Part shown: positions 9,894 through 18,880 of the stretch, one piece after another | Position numbering within the stretch: the first letter of the stretch is position 1 | How the letters are laid out: every line of letters begins with the position of its first letter | NCBI GenBank assembly: GCA_037718865.1 | Contig: JBBJMP010000003.1 | Location: 124,001-188,000, forward strand | Direction of reading: 5' to 3' | Length of the DNA stretch: 64,000 nt | Source: JADCRZ01 sp037718865 | Lineage (GTDB): Bacteria > Bacteroidota > Bacteroidia > Chitinophagales > Chitinophagaceae | Notes under the pieces: generated by a model | What the model was told of the DNA's origin: nothing | The model's database searches: none | What the model saw: only the letters and a program-made list of their open reading frames with translations | Translations under genes and position numbers: made by a program

Positions 9894-12800
9894 ATGAAAA
9901 AATTCTTAATGCTCCTTTTTGGATCTCTGGCTTTGGTCTTGCAGTTATCGGCGCAGGACATAACGATAAGCGGTACAGTAAAAGACGAAAATAGCATCCC
10001 CCTGCAGGATGTTACCGTAACGGTAAAAGGCTTAAAGGCCGCTGCAACTACAACCGATGTTTCAGGTAACTTTTCAATCAAGGCTGCCCCTGGAGCAACT
10101 TTATTGTTTAGTTACATTGGTTATAAAACAATGGAGGTTGTTAGTAACGGAAGTAACATCGATGTATCCCTTGTTAAGGAAAGCAAGGCAATGGGTGAAG
10201 TTGTTGTTACGGCTTTAGGAATTACCAAGAACAAACGAAACCTTACTTATTCCACACAAACAGTGGGAGTAGAAGACATTTCGAAAGCCAGGGAACTAAA
10301 TGTGATAAACTCCCTTGCAGGTAAAGTTGCTGGTATGGATATCTCCCGGTCATCGTCGGGCCTTGGAGGTTCCTCCAGAATAACGTTGCGTGGAGATCGT
10401 TCTATAACCGGTAATAACCAGGCGTTGATTGTGGTTGATGGTGTGCCCATTGACAACTCAGGCGGTGGCGCTGCACAAACAAATACAAGCGGAGGTGGTG
10501 GTAACGGCAGGGATTTAGGTGATGGTGTTTCCAGCATTAATCCAGACGACATTGAATCAATAAATGTGCTGAAGGGCGCATCTGCTACTGCTTTATATGG
10601 TAGCCGCGCGGCCAACGGAGCGATTATTATTACAACAAAGAAGGGGCGTGCCGGCAAAGGATTTGGCATTAGCTATAGTGCAAACTACCAGGTAGAACAA
10701 CCTATTTTTTTGCAGGAGTTTCAAAATGAATATGGACAAGGTAATGCAGGTATATATAATGCAGCGGGCGAACAAAGCTGGGGGCCAAAATTAGATGGTA
10801 CACAAGTGGCTACCTGGAGTAAAGATCCTGCGGATGCCGGCAAAACATATGCATTTTCTCCACAGCCAGACAATTATAAAGATTTTTATTCCAACGGAAA
10901 TACGCTTACAAATAGCATTGCATTAACCGGTGGTACCGGAAAAACACAGGTATATTTTTCGTATACAAATGCTGCTGCAAAGGGAATTGTAGATAACAAT
11001 AAATTAAAAAGAAACAACGTAAACTTTAGAATTGGCAACCAGTTTGGCGAAAAACTATCGTTAGATGCCAAAATTACATACCTCAATCAAACCATAGACA
11101 ACAGGCAGCGATCAGGCGAAGCTTTTGATAATCCAAACCGCCATATTTTACGGGTGCCCCGGAATATTTCAACAGCCGATATGTTGAAATACGAATACAA
11201 TACACCAGCAGGATTTGTACGCCAAAATTATTGGAACCCCGGCTCCAATGGCGGTGACAATCCTTACTGGACAAAGAATAGAAACCTGTCATACGACGAA
11301 CGAAACAGAGTAACTGGTTTTGCTTCGTTAACCTACAAATTAATTCCAGGCGTAAACATCATGGTGCGTTCAGGCCTTGACCGTTATGCAGATGATGTTG
11401 AATTAAAATGGTACAATGATACCTATACAATAGCCGCCGCGGGTAATTACCAGGTAGGAAGAAGAGATGTATTGGAATCAAACAATGACGTCCTGCTTTC
11501 TATAGACAAAAAATTGGGTTCCGACTTTTCGGTAAGCGCAAACCTGGGCGGAAATATTCAAAAAAATAAAACAATTTCTACATCTACTACAAACGGATCG
11601 TTGGTAATTGAAAACCTATTTATTACAAGTAATACGAGTGCATCAAACACTACAAGAACCATTCTTGAACGTCAAAAGCAATCGTTGTATGCAACCGCCG
11701 ATTTTGGATATAAAAACTTGCTAACGCTTACAGTAACCGGACGAAACGACTGGTCGTCCACATTGCCAAAAGAAAACAACTCGTATTTCTTTCCATCAGT
11801 TGGGCTAAATGCCATCATTTCTGATATAGTTAATTTGCCAGCGTTTATAAATTTTGCAAAACTCAGAGGTTCAGTTGCACAAACGGGTAATGATGCAGAT
11901 CCGTATAACCTTACTCAAACCTATACAGCCTTTCCTGGTGGTAATGGTGTAACAATTGGTCGCGACGGAAATAAACCCATCCCTGGTTTAAAACCAGAAT
12001 TAACCACAGCCCAGGAGTTGGGGTTGGATTTGCGTTTTTTAAACAGCCGGGCCGGCATCGAATTCACCTGGTATAACAGCAATTCTAAAAACCAGTTATT
12101 ACCCGTTACACTGCCTGCAGCATCGGGATGGACATCTGAATTTATTAATGCAGGAAATGTTCAAAACAATGGTATTGAGTTAACGTTGACCGGAAGCCCT
12201 GTTAAAACTGCCAACCTTAAATGGGACATTACTGTTAACTATGCCAAAAACCAAAACAAAGTTGTAGAGATAAGCCCCACCCTAAATGAATTTGTTTTAA
12301 CAGTGGGTAATGATTTTATGAACACCGTTAAAGTAATAAAGGGAAAGCCATTTGGCGAGTTATATAGCCGTGGATATAGCCGTAATGCGACAGGGCAGAT
12401 ATTAGTTGATGCGACCGGATTGCCAATTATTTCATCAGCCCAAACAGTTTATGTGGGCAATACCAGGCCCAAATGGACAGGAAGTATTATAAATAAATTT
12501 TCTTATAAAGATTTCTTCCTAAGCTTTGTTATTAACGGACGCATGGGTGGTGTTGTTTCTTCGTTTACCAATGCCAATATTTATGGCGACGGTGTGGCAG
12601 CCCAAACTGCTGAAAAGCGTGTAGGGTTTGTTTTTAACGGAGTTAAAGCAGATGGATCAGAAAACAAAACAAGTATAACGGCCGAACAGTTTTGGCGGAA
12701 AGTGGGTGGTAGAAATACACCTGCCGGTGAAGTTTTCACTTACGATGCCTCAAACATTCGTTTGCGTGAATTGGTGATTGGTTACAGCCTTCCTCAAACA

Positions 12801-12992
12801 TTTATCAGAAAATTGCCTTTTCAATCGGCGAGTGTTTCACTAACCGGGCGAAACTTATTTTTCTTATTAAACCGTGCTCAGGGATTTGATCCTGAACTGG
12901 TAGTAGGTAGCTCAGACCGTGCTGTAGGTATAGAAGCATTTTCGCCGCCAACCACGCGCAGTATGGGTATTAATTTAAACCTGAATTTTTAA
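9894..12992 (+). CDS. SusC-like TonB-dependent outer-membrane transporter (module A)
   Basis: The likely start is the ATG at 9894 (MKKFLMLLFGSL...), which gives a clean signal peptide ending 'QLSAQ'; an upstream TTG at 9831 would put 21 odd residues before it. The product is 1032 residues: a carboxypeptidase-D-like regulatory domain (about 24-100, 'ISGTVKDENSIPLQDVTV'), a TonB-box region ending 'GEVVVTALG', a plug domain (about 110-240, 'LRGDRSITGNNQALIVVDGVPID') and a 22-strand barrel ending in 'INLNLNF'. SusC proteins import oligosaccharides with a SusD lid. The SusD partner follows after 27 bp. No STN domain or sigma/FecR pair accompanies this transporter, so its control is probably not of the sigma/anti-sigma kind. 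Confidence 0.95.
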   Translation: MKKFLMLLFGSLALVLQLSAQDITISGTVKDENSIPLQDVTVTVKGLKAAATTTDVSGNFSIKAAPGATLLFSYIGYKTMEVVSNGSNIDVSLVKESKAMGEVVVTALGITKNKRNLTYSTQTVGVEDISKARELNVINSLAGKVAGMDISRSSSGLGGSSRITLRGDRSITGNNQALIVVDGVPIDNSGGGAAQTNTSGGGGNGRDLGDGVSSINPDDIESINVLKGASATALYGSRAANGAIIITTKKGRAGKGFGISYSANYQVEQPIFLQEFQNEYGQGNAGIYNAAGEQSWGPKLDGTQVATWSKDPADAGKTYAFSPQPDNYKDFYSNGNTLTNSIALTGGTGKTQVYFSYTNAAAKGIVDNNKLKRNNVNFRIGNQFGEKLSLDAKITYLNQTIDNRQRSGEAFDNPNRHILRVPRNISTADMLKYEYNTPAGFVRQNYWNPGSNGGDNPYWTKNRNLSYDERNRVTGFASLTYKLIPGVNIMVRSGLDRYADDVELKWYNDTYTIAAAGNYQVGRRDVLESNNDVLLSIDKKLGSDFSVSANLGGNIQKNKTISTSTTNGSLVIENLFITSNTSASNTTRTILERQKQSLYATADFGYKNLLTLTVTGRNDWSSTLPKENNSYFFPSVGLNAIISDIVNLPAFINFAKLRGSVAQTGNDADPYNLTQTYTAFPGGNGVTIGRDGNKPIPGLKPELTTAQELGLDLRFLNSRAGIEFTWYNSNSKNQLLPVTLPAASGWTSEFINAGNVQNNGIELTLTGSPVKTANLKWDITVNYAKNQNKVVEISPTLNEFVLTVGNDFMNTVKVIKGKPFGELYSRGYSRNATGQILVDATGLPIISSAQTVYVGNTRPKWTGSIINKFSYKDFFLSFVINGRMGGVVSSFTNANIYGDGVAAQTAEKRVGFVFNGVKADGSENKTSITAEQFWRKVGGRNTPAGEVFTYDASNIRLRELVIGYSLPQTFIRKLPFQSASVSLTGRNLFFLLNRAQGFDPELVVGSSDRAVGIEAFSPPTTRSMGINLNLNF

Positions 12993-13019
12993 TTAGTTAA
13001 CAAATTACAATTAAAAAAA

Positions 13020-14603
13020 ATGAAAAAATTAAAAATAAAACAGGCATTACTATTTGTATGTATGGTAGCAATGTTCATATCCTGTACAAAAAAGTTCGAT
13101 GAGTTAAACACGGATAAAACAAAGATCTCCAACCTCGACAATGCTTCACTCGACTTTGTATTTTCAGCTGCTCAGTACCGGGGTATTTTTGGCCCCAATT
13201 CCGTTACAGTGGGCGCTGGTCCATTTCAATTGTTTGAAGCATTATTTGCTGATTTGCAGGCGCAATATTTTGCCACCACAGCAGCCAACTTTGCATCGGA
13301 CCGCAATACCATGGTAGGCAACTGGCTGAATGGGGCCTGGAACCATTTTTATGGAAACGCCAATGCACAGTTAAGTGTGGTGCTCGACAATACAAAAAGC
13401 GGCGGCCCATTGGCCGACCCGGTTAAAAATGCCATTGCCAATGTTTGGAAAGTATATGTTTTTATGCCCATTACGGATTACTGGGGGGCGGTTCCTTACT
13501 CGCAGGCCGGTAATGGTAAAAGAGAAGTATTGTACGATAGCCAGGAAGATATTTATAAAGATTTTTTTAAGACGTTAAAGGAAGCAAACACCGTTTTATC
13601 CGGCTATACCGGCACTGCAAAGTTTTTTGAAAAAGGAGATTTAATTTACGGAGGTGATGTAAAAAAATGGCTAAAGCTGTGCAATACATTGCGGTTAAGA
13701 GCAGCTATTCGTATTTCCAAAAAAGACCCTGCCACTGCAAAGGCAGAAGCAGAAGCTGCAGTAACTGCGCCCGGAGGATTAATTACAGGCAATGCCGATA
13801 ATGCCTGGTTAAAACCTTCCAGCACCACACCCCATCCGCTGGGTTCAATATCTTCGTGGGGCGAGTTTAGGATGAGCGCTGCCATGGAAAGTGTATTGAA
13901 GGGATACAATGACCCACGCATGCCGAAGTTTTTTGATCCGGCTGTTGTGGGCGGTGGTTACAAAGGCATTCGCAATGGAATGTCGCAAACCCAACAGGCC
14001 CTGGCACAAAATGGCAACAGTGCCAATTCAAATATTAATTCATCGTTTGGTTTCGATAGAAGATTTACCGCATTGTGGCCAATTTTTATGGCTTCAGAAA
14101 CCCAGTTTTTATTGGCTGAGGGCAAATTAAATGGCTGGAATATGGGAGCTGGCACTGCTCAAAGTTATTATGAAACAGGTATTGATGCTTCCATGAACCA
14201 ATGGGGTATTACTGATGCTACTGCTATCACCAATTACAAAACAGGAACAACTACCCCTGTTGCATTAGGCGACCTTTATAATACGCCGGCTTTAACAAAC
14301 ATCCCCGTTGCTTTTGGTGCAACCGAAGCCGTACAGAGAGAACAGGTGGGCACTCAAAAATGGCTGGCTTTGTATCCGTACAGCCCCGAAGCATGGAGTG
14401 AGTTTAGAAGAACAGGTTTCCCTAAACTGTACCCACGGTTAAATTCCGATAATACCGATTCGCCGGCTAGCGATCCCGCAAGTGTTAAGAGGACAACTTA
14501 TCCACCCATTGAAGCAACAGCAAATCCCACAGGTTTGGCTTCGGGTATTTCTAAATTGGATGGTCCCGACAAATCGAATACAAAGGTTTGGTGGAATCAA
14601 TAA
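13020..14603 (+). CDS. SusD/RagB-like glycan-binding lipoprotein (SusD_2 type, module A)
   Basis: The 527-residue lipoprotein (signal 'MVAMFISC', lipid Cys about 22) has the alpha-helical TPR-like build of SusD proteins. The opening 'KKFDELNTDKTKI' and 'FMPITDYWGAVPYSQAGNGKREVLYDSQEDIY' are typical of the SusD_2 (PF12771-like) branch. It caps the SusC barrel at the cell surface and binds the oligosaccharide. The ending 'KVWWNQ' is characteristic. It is co-transcribed with susC and followed by a strong terminator. The glycan is not readable from sequence. Confidence 0.92.
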   Translation: MKKLKIKQALLFVCMVAMFISCTKKFDELNTDKTKISNLDNASLDFVFSAAQYRGIFGPNSVTVGAGPFQLFEALFADLQAQYFATTAANFASDRNTMVGNWLNGAWNHFYGNANAQLSVVLDNTKSGGPLADPVKNAIANVWKVYVFMPITDYWGAVPYSQAGNGKREVLYDSQEDIYKDFFKTLKEANTVLSGYTGTAKFFEKGDLIYGGDVKKWLKLCNTLRLRAAIRISKKDPATAKAEAEAAVTAPGGLITGNADNAWLKPSSTTPHPLGSISSWGEFRMSAAMESVLKGYNDPRMPKFFDPAVVGGGYKGIRNGMSQTQQALAQNGNSANSNINSSFGFDRRFTALWPIFMASETQFLLAEGKLNGWNMGAGTAQSYYETGIDASMNQWGITDATAITNYKTGTTTPVALGDLYNTPALTNIPVAFGATEAVQREQVGTQKWLALYPYSPEAWSEFRRTGFPKLYPRLNSDNTDSPASDPASVKRTTYPPIEATANPTGLASGISKLDGPDKSNTKVWWNQ

Positions 14604-14648
14604 GCCTTACGCTGATTAAGGTGGATTTTTAACCAGCAAGATAAATAT

Positions 14649-14678
14649 AAAAGAGGGGGTGGTTCACTCCCCCTTTTT
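14649..14678 (+). terminator. Rho-independent terminator after susD-A
   Basis: A G/C-rich stem (ggggg / ccccc, extended by A-T pairs) with a 9-base loop runs into a TTTTT tract, 46 bp after the susD stop. The flanking A run could let it also serve the convergent lacI gene. Confidence 0.8.
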
Positions 14679-14839
14679 AATTTTGTTCCTCATTGGCAAA
14701 TGATCCGCAAATATGGCTTGTGTCAGCACTCCGGGTTCGTTAAAATTAATAACTTTTTACCAGTTGGTATTTCAAAAATCACAACAGTTTATTTTTTTAG
14801 GGATACCAATTAATGTTTTTGGTTCTCCTCAATGCAAGG

Positions 14840-15070
14840 CTAATTTGCCTTATGAACAATAATCGTTGCCGGCATTTCTTCAGCATAAAAATTACTTTCA
14901 ACCAGGTTTTTATCAACCTTTTCATATAGTATCTTCATCATCATTTCCATGGCTTTTTCTCCTTGTTTAAAAGGATATTGTTCAAGCGAAATTACCGGGG
15001 GGTGAATAGTATAATGTGTAATGGGAAGATTGGCGTAACTAGCAAAGATAATTTCTTTATTTACTTTAAT
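14840..15070 (-). pseudogene. LacI regulator, segment 4 (C-terminus)
   Basis: This piece encodes the last ~75 residues, from 'NKEIIFASYANLPITHYT' through 'ISLEQYPFKQGEKAMEMM' to 'TIIVHKAN' and a TAG. The 'LEQYPFKQGEKAMEMM' stretch is the usual C-terminal helix region of LacI/PurR-type effector domains. Read alone it would appear to start at an ATG (15082) inside the insertion sequence, which is an artefact. The 8-bp duplication ACTTTAAT is at 15063-15070 and again at 16058-16065. Confidence 0.9.
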
Positions 15071-16057
15071 AGGGTTATCCATTTAAGTCGCATTTGCTTT
15101 ATAGGCGTAGGGTTCATGTTGCATCATTCTCTCAATCAGCTTGTGCCAGATGGTTGGTAGAAAGTTTCTCCGGTTAAATCTGAAGAAGAATTCATCTAAA
15201 TATCCGTTCATGAATCTTTCTGAACACTTATGATGTATACCTCTTAGCCATCCTTTCAAATTCATGATTAAATAATGCAATCCCATAAAGTTTTTCCCTT
15301 TACTTGAGGGCTTTTGCTTGATTTCAAATTCACTTTCCAGTGGCCAGTAACCCCTCCATTGATCCGTCTTAATCTGGGTGTTATCTTTGTCAATATATTT
15401 CTCGAAGAAAGGCTTAAAGCTTTCTGCACTGGCATCTTCAATCGTTTGTGCATAGGCTCGTCCTATTTTATCTCCTTGTACTTTTTCAACTGCCATCACT
15501 ACCAGCTTCTTATCTCCCTTGCTTCTTCCGCGTTCGCCCTCATCTACTCCCCCAATCATCAATTCATCCACTTCTACATGACCACTAAGAAGATGTTTGC
15601 CGCTGCTTGCCATTGCCTCCTGTGCCTTTCGTTTAAACAACCAGGAAGATTTTTGATTGATGCCGTATTCATTAGCCAATTCTATGGTTGACATTCCTTT
15701 TTTGCGCACAGAGATCCGAAAGTTAATCCCAAAAGCCTTCAGCAGCGGGATCTTCATCTTGTGAAACAATGTGTGTGCTGTGACAGATTCATCATACCCG
15801 CACTGTGTACATCGCAAATGAAACCGAGTCTTGCCTTTGCAGCTTTTCTTCCCATTGCAATTGCGGCATCGATAACCGTCATTCCATTTTAAATCAAACA
15901 GATACTGCCTGCAATCATCTTCACTTGTAAAGAACTTATTAAACTCACTAATGGTGATTCCCTGAAACATACTCAAATATTTAGTACAAATATACTAAAT
16001 TTATTAGCTAATGTCTATTTCTTATCTTCGCTTTGCGCTCTATCTGGATAACCCTAT
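15071..16057 (-). mobile_element. IS1595/ISXO2-like insertion sequence in lacI
   Basis: The element is 987 bp. Its ends share an inverted AGGGTTATCCA core (15071-15081; reverse complement at 16045-16055). It is flanked by an 8-bp direct repeat ACTTTAAT, the size usual for the IS1595 family. Exact ends are uncertain by 2 bp, because AT on both sides could extend the repeat with a 6-bp duplication. It carries one transposase gene. Confidence 0.9.
15083..15976 (-). CDS. IS1595-family (ISXO2-like) transposase
   Basis: The 297-residue protein has an N-terminal zinc ribbon (CRNC ... CTQC, about residues 36-63) followed by the 'HTLFHKMKIPLLKAFGINF' helix region and the ISXO2-like DDE domain beginning 'VEVDELMIGGVDEGERGR'. 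'QIKTDQWRGY' and the C-terminal 'LKGWLRGIHHKCSERFMNGYLDEFFFRFNRR' are typical of the family. It appears complete and may be active. A related but decayed copy lies at 56971-57930. Confidence 0.95.
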   Translation of the reverse strand: MSMFQGITISEFNKFFTSEDDCRQYLFDLKWNDGYRCRNCNGKKSCKGKTRFHLRCTQCGYDESVTAHTLFHKMKIPLLKAFGINFRISVRKKGMSTIELANEYGINQKSSWLFKRKAQEAMASSGKHLLSGHVEVDELMIGGVDEGERGRSKGDKKLVVMAVEKVQGDKIGRAYAQTIEDASAESFKPFFEKYIDKDNTQIKTDQWRGYWPLESEFEIKQKPSSKGKNFMGLHYLIMNLKGWLRGIHHKCSERFMNGYLDEFFFRFNRRNFLPTIWHKLIERMMQHEPYAYKANAT

Positions 16058-16276
16058 ACTTTAATTTTATGCTGAGTGGCATACTGAACAGCATCCATGT
16101 GCACATAATCATTAAAAGAAATAATAGCCTGTGGAGGACTTTTTAAAGCAAGCAGTTTTTTCATTGCTTCATTTGTGCTTTCCTTTGAAAAATCAGTTGT
16201 TTCAACCAATTGCATATCTACCTTTAATTTTCGTCGGCTAACTCCTTCTATATAACCTTTTAAGCGTTCGGTACTA
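16058..16276 (-). pseudogene. LacI regulator, segment 3
   Basis: Read on the minus strand in the restored frame, this piece encodes about 73 residues, from 'TERLKGYIEGVSRRKLKV' through 'DFSKESTNEAMKKLLAL' and 'PQAIISFNDYVHMDAVQYA' to 'TQHKIKV'. These match the second lobe of a LacI-family effector domain, where 'aiisfnD' is the usual ligand-lobe strand. It has no start of its own and is enclosed between two insertion sequences. Confidence 0.9.
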
Positions 16277-16337
16277 GTGTAGTGATTATTTAGTTTAGCA
16301 ACATTCGTATATTTGCGAGACGAAATGATTAGTTCTT

Positions 16338-17437
16338 ATGGATGCCAAATTAAAACTAAATGTAAAGGAAAGAGAATATCTGCGGACATTTAAAAAATCA
16401 GGTGGGCTCAGTCTGAGAGAGTTTAATCGTGCCACGATACTTTTATTTCTGGATAAGGGGTTATCAATTTCTGAGATTGAGCATTTATTGGAAGTAGAAC
16501 GAACTACTATTTGGCGTATTAGGAAAAGGTATCTTAAACATGGTTTAGAAGTTTCTCTGACGGAGAAAAGCAGATCCGGTCAACCTGTAAAGTACGCTGT
16601 AGCTCATGAGGTGGAGTTAACTACACTTGTGTGTGGCCCTGTTCCTCCTGGAAGAAGAAGATGGACCATTAGATTGTTAGTTCAGGAATTGAATAAACAA
16701 AAAGGATTTGAGACCATAACTTTCGGAAGTGTCCGAAAGCTGTTAAAAAAAACGAATTTAAGCCTTGGTTAAAACGAATGTGGTGCATACAGGAAATAAC
16801 GGAAGAGTATCGCACGAGAATGTATCGGCTGTTAGCATTGTACCAACTAGATTATGATCCAAACCATCCGTTAGTCTGCATGGATGAAAAGAGCAAACAG
16901 CTACTCGAGGACAGCCGTCAGCCTATCAAAGCAAAGCCAGGTAAACCGGAAAAATATGATTATGAATACAAGCGCAAAGGAACATGCAACATATTTGTAG
17001 CAGTAGCACCGAAAGCGGGTATGCGGATCGTGAAAGTAACGGACACAAGGAAAAAAGAGGATTTTGCTTACTTTGTCGAAGCGTTGATCGAAAAACATTT
17101 TTCAAAGGCTGAGTGTATCCAATTAGTACTCGATAATTTAAATACACATTTTGCAGGGTCTCTAATTGAGACATTCGGCAAGAGGAAAGCAGCGAGGCTG
17201 CAGAAAAGGATAAAATTCATTTATACACCCAAACATGGGAGTTGGTTAAATATGGCAGAAATTGAAATCAACATAATGGATAGGCAATGTACTGGTGGCA
17301 GAATTGCAAGCCAGGAAAAGCTGATATCAGATTTGCGTATTTGGTCAAAGGACCGAAACAGAAATAAAAAAGATATTGAATGGAAATTCACCAGGCAAGA
17401 TGCAGATAAACAATTATCTAAGCATTATGTTGCATAA
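16338..17437 (+). CDS. IS630-family transposase, probably made by -1 frameshifting
   Basis: The first frame (16338-16772, 144 aa) holds paired HTH domains ('EIEHLLEVERTTIWRIRKRY'). The second (16778-17437 as an open frame, extending back in the same phase past 16742) holds the DDE domain: 'VCMDEKS' (D), 'LVLDNLNTH' (D), 'SWLNMAEIEIN' (E). The frames overlap at a run of eight A (16745-16752). A slip of -1 there continues as 'KKNEFKPWLKRMWCIQE', which is the normal IS630 linker. The slippery form A_AAA_AAA is canonical, so this is probably programmed shifting rather than damage. A real 1-bp indel cannot be ruled out. The fused product would be about 366 residues, close to the family norm. Confidence 0.85.
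16745..16752 (+). other. Candidate -1 ribosomal frameshift site (A8 run)
   Basis: In the frame of the first transposase part the run reads A-AAA-AAA. Slipping back one base joins the two halves in the phase that gives the conserved KPW-MWC linker. Known frameshift sites in IS families use such A runs. Confidence 0.6.
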
Positions 17438-17456
17438 CTAAATAATCACTACACTA

Positions 17457-17781
17457 GCTGCTAAAGTTTTGGGGCCGTTAATCAATGCAATTCGCGTATA
17501 CCCCTTATTAAAAAACCATGCAACCATTTCAATAGTGCCGTCGAATAAATTGCAATAAACCTTGTTTATATTTTTTATTGTAGGAACCCTGTCAAAGCAA
17601 ACGATGGGAATGCCATATTTTTCAAATGCCTCTAAATGGTTGTATGAATTTGTTTCTTTCGATAATGAAATGATTAAGCCATCTACCCTTTGTTTTCTCA
17701 TTACCCCTACTACCCTTTTTTCAATTTCAAGGTCATCATAACTTTGCCCAAACAACATGGTATAATGATGCAAGGTGGTTG
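17457..17781 (-). pseudogene. LacI regulator, segment 2
   Basis: This encodes about 107 residues, from 'TLHHYTMLFGQSYDDLEIEK' through 'VVGVMRKQRVDGLIISLS', 'GIPIVCFDRVP' and 'GYTRIALINGPKTLAAS'. 'RVDGLIIS', 'PIVCFDR' and 'RIALINGP' are hallmark strands of LacI-family effector domains. It is cut at the right by the IS21-like element (TTG at 17779-17781) and at the left by the IS630 element (TA at 17455-17456). Confidence 0.92.
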
Positions 17782-17787
17782 CTAAGT

Positions 17788-17876
17788 ATTCCACGAGGAG
17801 TTTACCACCGTTCCACGTGATAAGATACCAAGCATTCCACAGAATAAGAGCCACCATTCCACAGGATAAGAGCCAC
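17788..17876. repeat. IS21 left-end transposase-binding repeat array (4 units)
   Basis: Four copies of attccac-N5-ataagagcca-like 20-mers start at 17788, 17810, 17834 and 17856, spaced 22-24 bp. They are inverted copies of the units at the right end. Such multiple terminal repeats are usual for IS21 transposase binding. Confidence 0.8.
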
Positions 17877-18092
17877 CGTTTTGAGAAGGCAGCATTTTCT
17901 TTCCGGGGAGATGATTTGTTTTATTCCGGAGGAGATGTTTTTCATTCTTTCCGAAGGAGGAATTTTCTGTTTTTTTCCTGAAAGAGGTTACAGTTCATTC
18001 CTTTCCTGTCGACACTTGTTATAATTCATCCTTTCAAAGAGCGTGTTAAACAATGAGATTTAGGTTAATGCACAAAGTACTATTACAACATC

Positions 18093-18818
18093 TCATTTCT
18101 TTTTTCTCAAAGAAGTTCCCAGTAAACTAATTTTATGTGCATGAGCCGTAAGTCTATCCATAATCGCATCGGCAAGGGTAGGCTCTCCAATGTATTCATA
18201 CCATTTGTTAACCGGTAATTGTGAGGTGATAATTGTAGCATGCTTTCCATATCTATCCTCAAGAATGTCAAGCAAGGTAAGTCTTATCTTATGATCGAGA
18301 GGGTTTAAACCAAAATCGTCCAGGATGAGTAAGGGAGCCCTTGCTATTTGATTGACCAATTTAACATAAGTGCCATCGAGGCGCGCAGCGGATATGGTTT
18401 CAATAAAACGACTCATAGAAAAATACAGGGTACTGTAGTCATTCAGGCACGCCTGGCGTCCTAGGGCGCAGGCTAAAAAACTTTTACCGGTTCCAGTCGA
18501 TCCGCTAATAAGTACCGTTTCTCCTTTTTCAATATAGGTGCCGTCACATAATTGGAGAAGTTGTTCTTTGCTTATTCCACGTTCCGAGCCACAATGGATC
18601 TGTTCAGGAAGAGCATTGTAGCGCAACTTGGACCGGCTAAGATTACGGGTTGTACGCTTGTGGGATCGATACTGCGTTTCGGCTTCAGTAAGCATACCCA
18701 GCAGTGTGTGTGATTCAGGATGCTCGTGGATGGGGTGGCCCAGTATGGCTTCATATTGTTTAATCATTCCATAGAGGTTTAGCTTTTGCATCTGTTCCAA
18801 GGTGTTTTGGGTGTTCAT
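18093..18818 (-). CDS. istB: IstB, IS21-family AAA+ helper ATPase
   Basis: The 241-residue protein has the DnaC/IstB-type ATPase core: Walker A 'GSTGTGKS' (about residue 105), Walker B 'LLILDDFG' (about 166), and the N-terminal 'LNLYGMIKQYEAIL' helix found in IstB proteins. It assembles on DNA and directs IstA strand transfer. It starts 62 bp after the istA stop on the same strand. Length is normal and no break is seen. Confidence 0.95.
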   Translation of the reverse strand: MNTQNTLEQMQKLNLYGMIKQYEAILGHPIHEHPESHTLLGMLTEAETQYRSHKRTTRNLSRSKLRYNALPEQIHCGSERGISKEQLLQLCDGTYIEKGETVLISGSTGTGKSFLACALGRQACLNDYSTLYFSMSRFIETISAARLDGTYVKLVNQIARAPLLILDDFGLNPLDHKIRLTLLDILEDRYGKHATIITSQLPVNKWYEYIGEPTLADAIMDRLTAHAHKISLLGTSLRKKK

Positions 18819-18880
18819 TGTTTGTTGATTTGTTTTTTTATAATAATGATTGCTTTTGAAAAAAGAAAAAGGTTCTGGAG

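Larger units (their letters stand above)
16277..17454 (+). mobile_element. IS630-family insertion sequence in lacI
   Basis: The 1178-bp element is flanked by TA dinucleotides (16275-16276 and 17455-17456), the target duplication of the IS630/Tc1-mariner group. Its ends are inverted repeats: the first ~28 bases match the reverse complement of the last ~28 at 26 positions, with the outer 19+ exact. It carries one transposase split over two frames. Confidence 0.93.

Noticed and set aside
14840..15082. A stand-alone 80-residue LacI-like protein
   Set aside because: Its ATG belongs to the IS1595-type end; the piece continues in frame into the next LacI segment once the IS is removed.
17438..17857. 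A stand-alone 139-residue regulator
   Set aside because: Both ends are insertion-sequence DNA; only the middle is LacI sequence.
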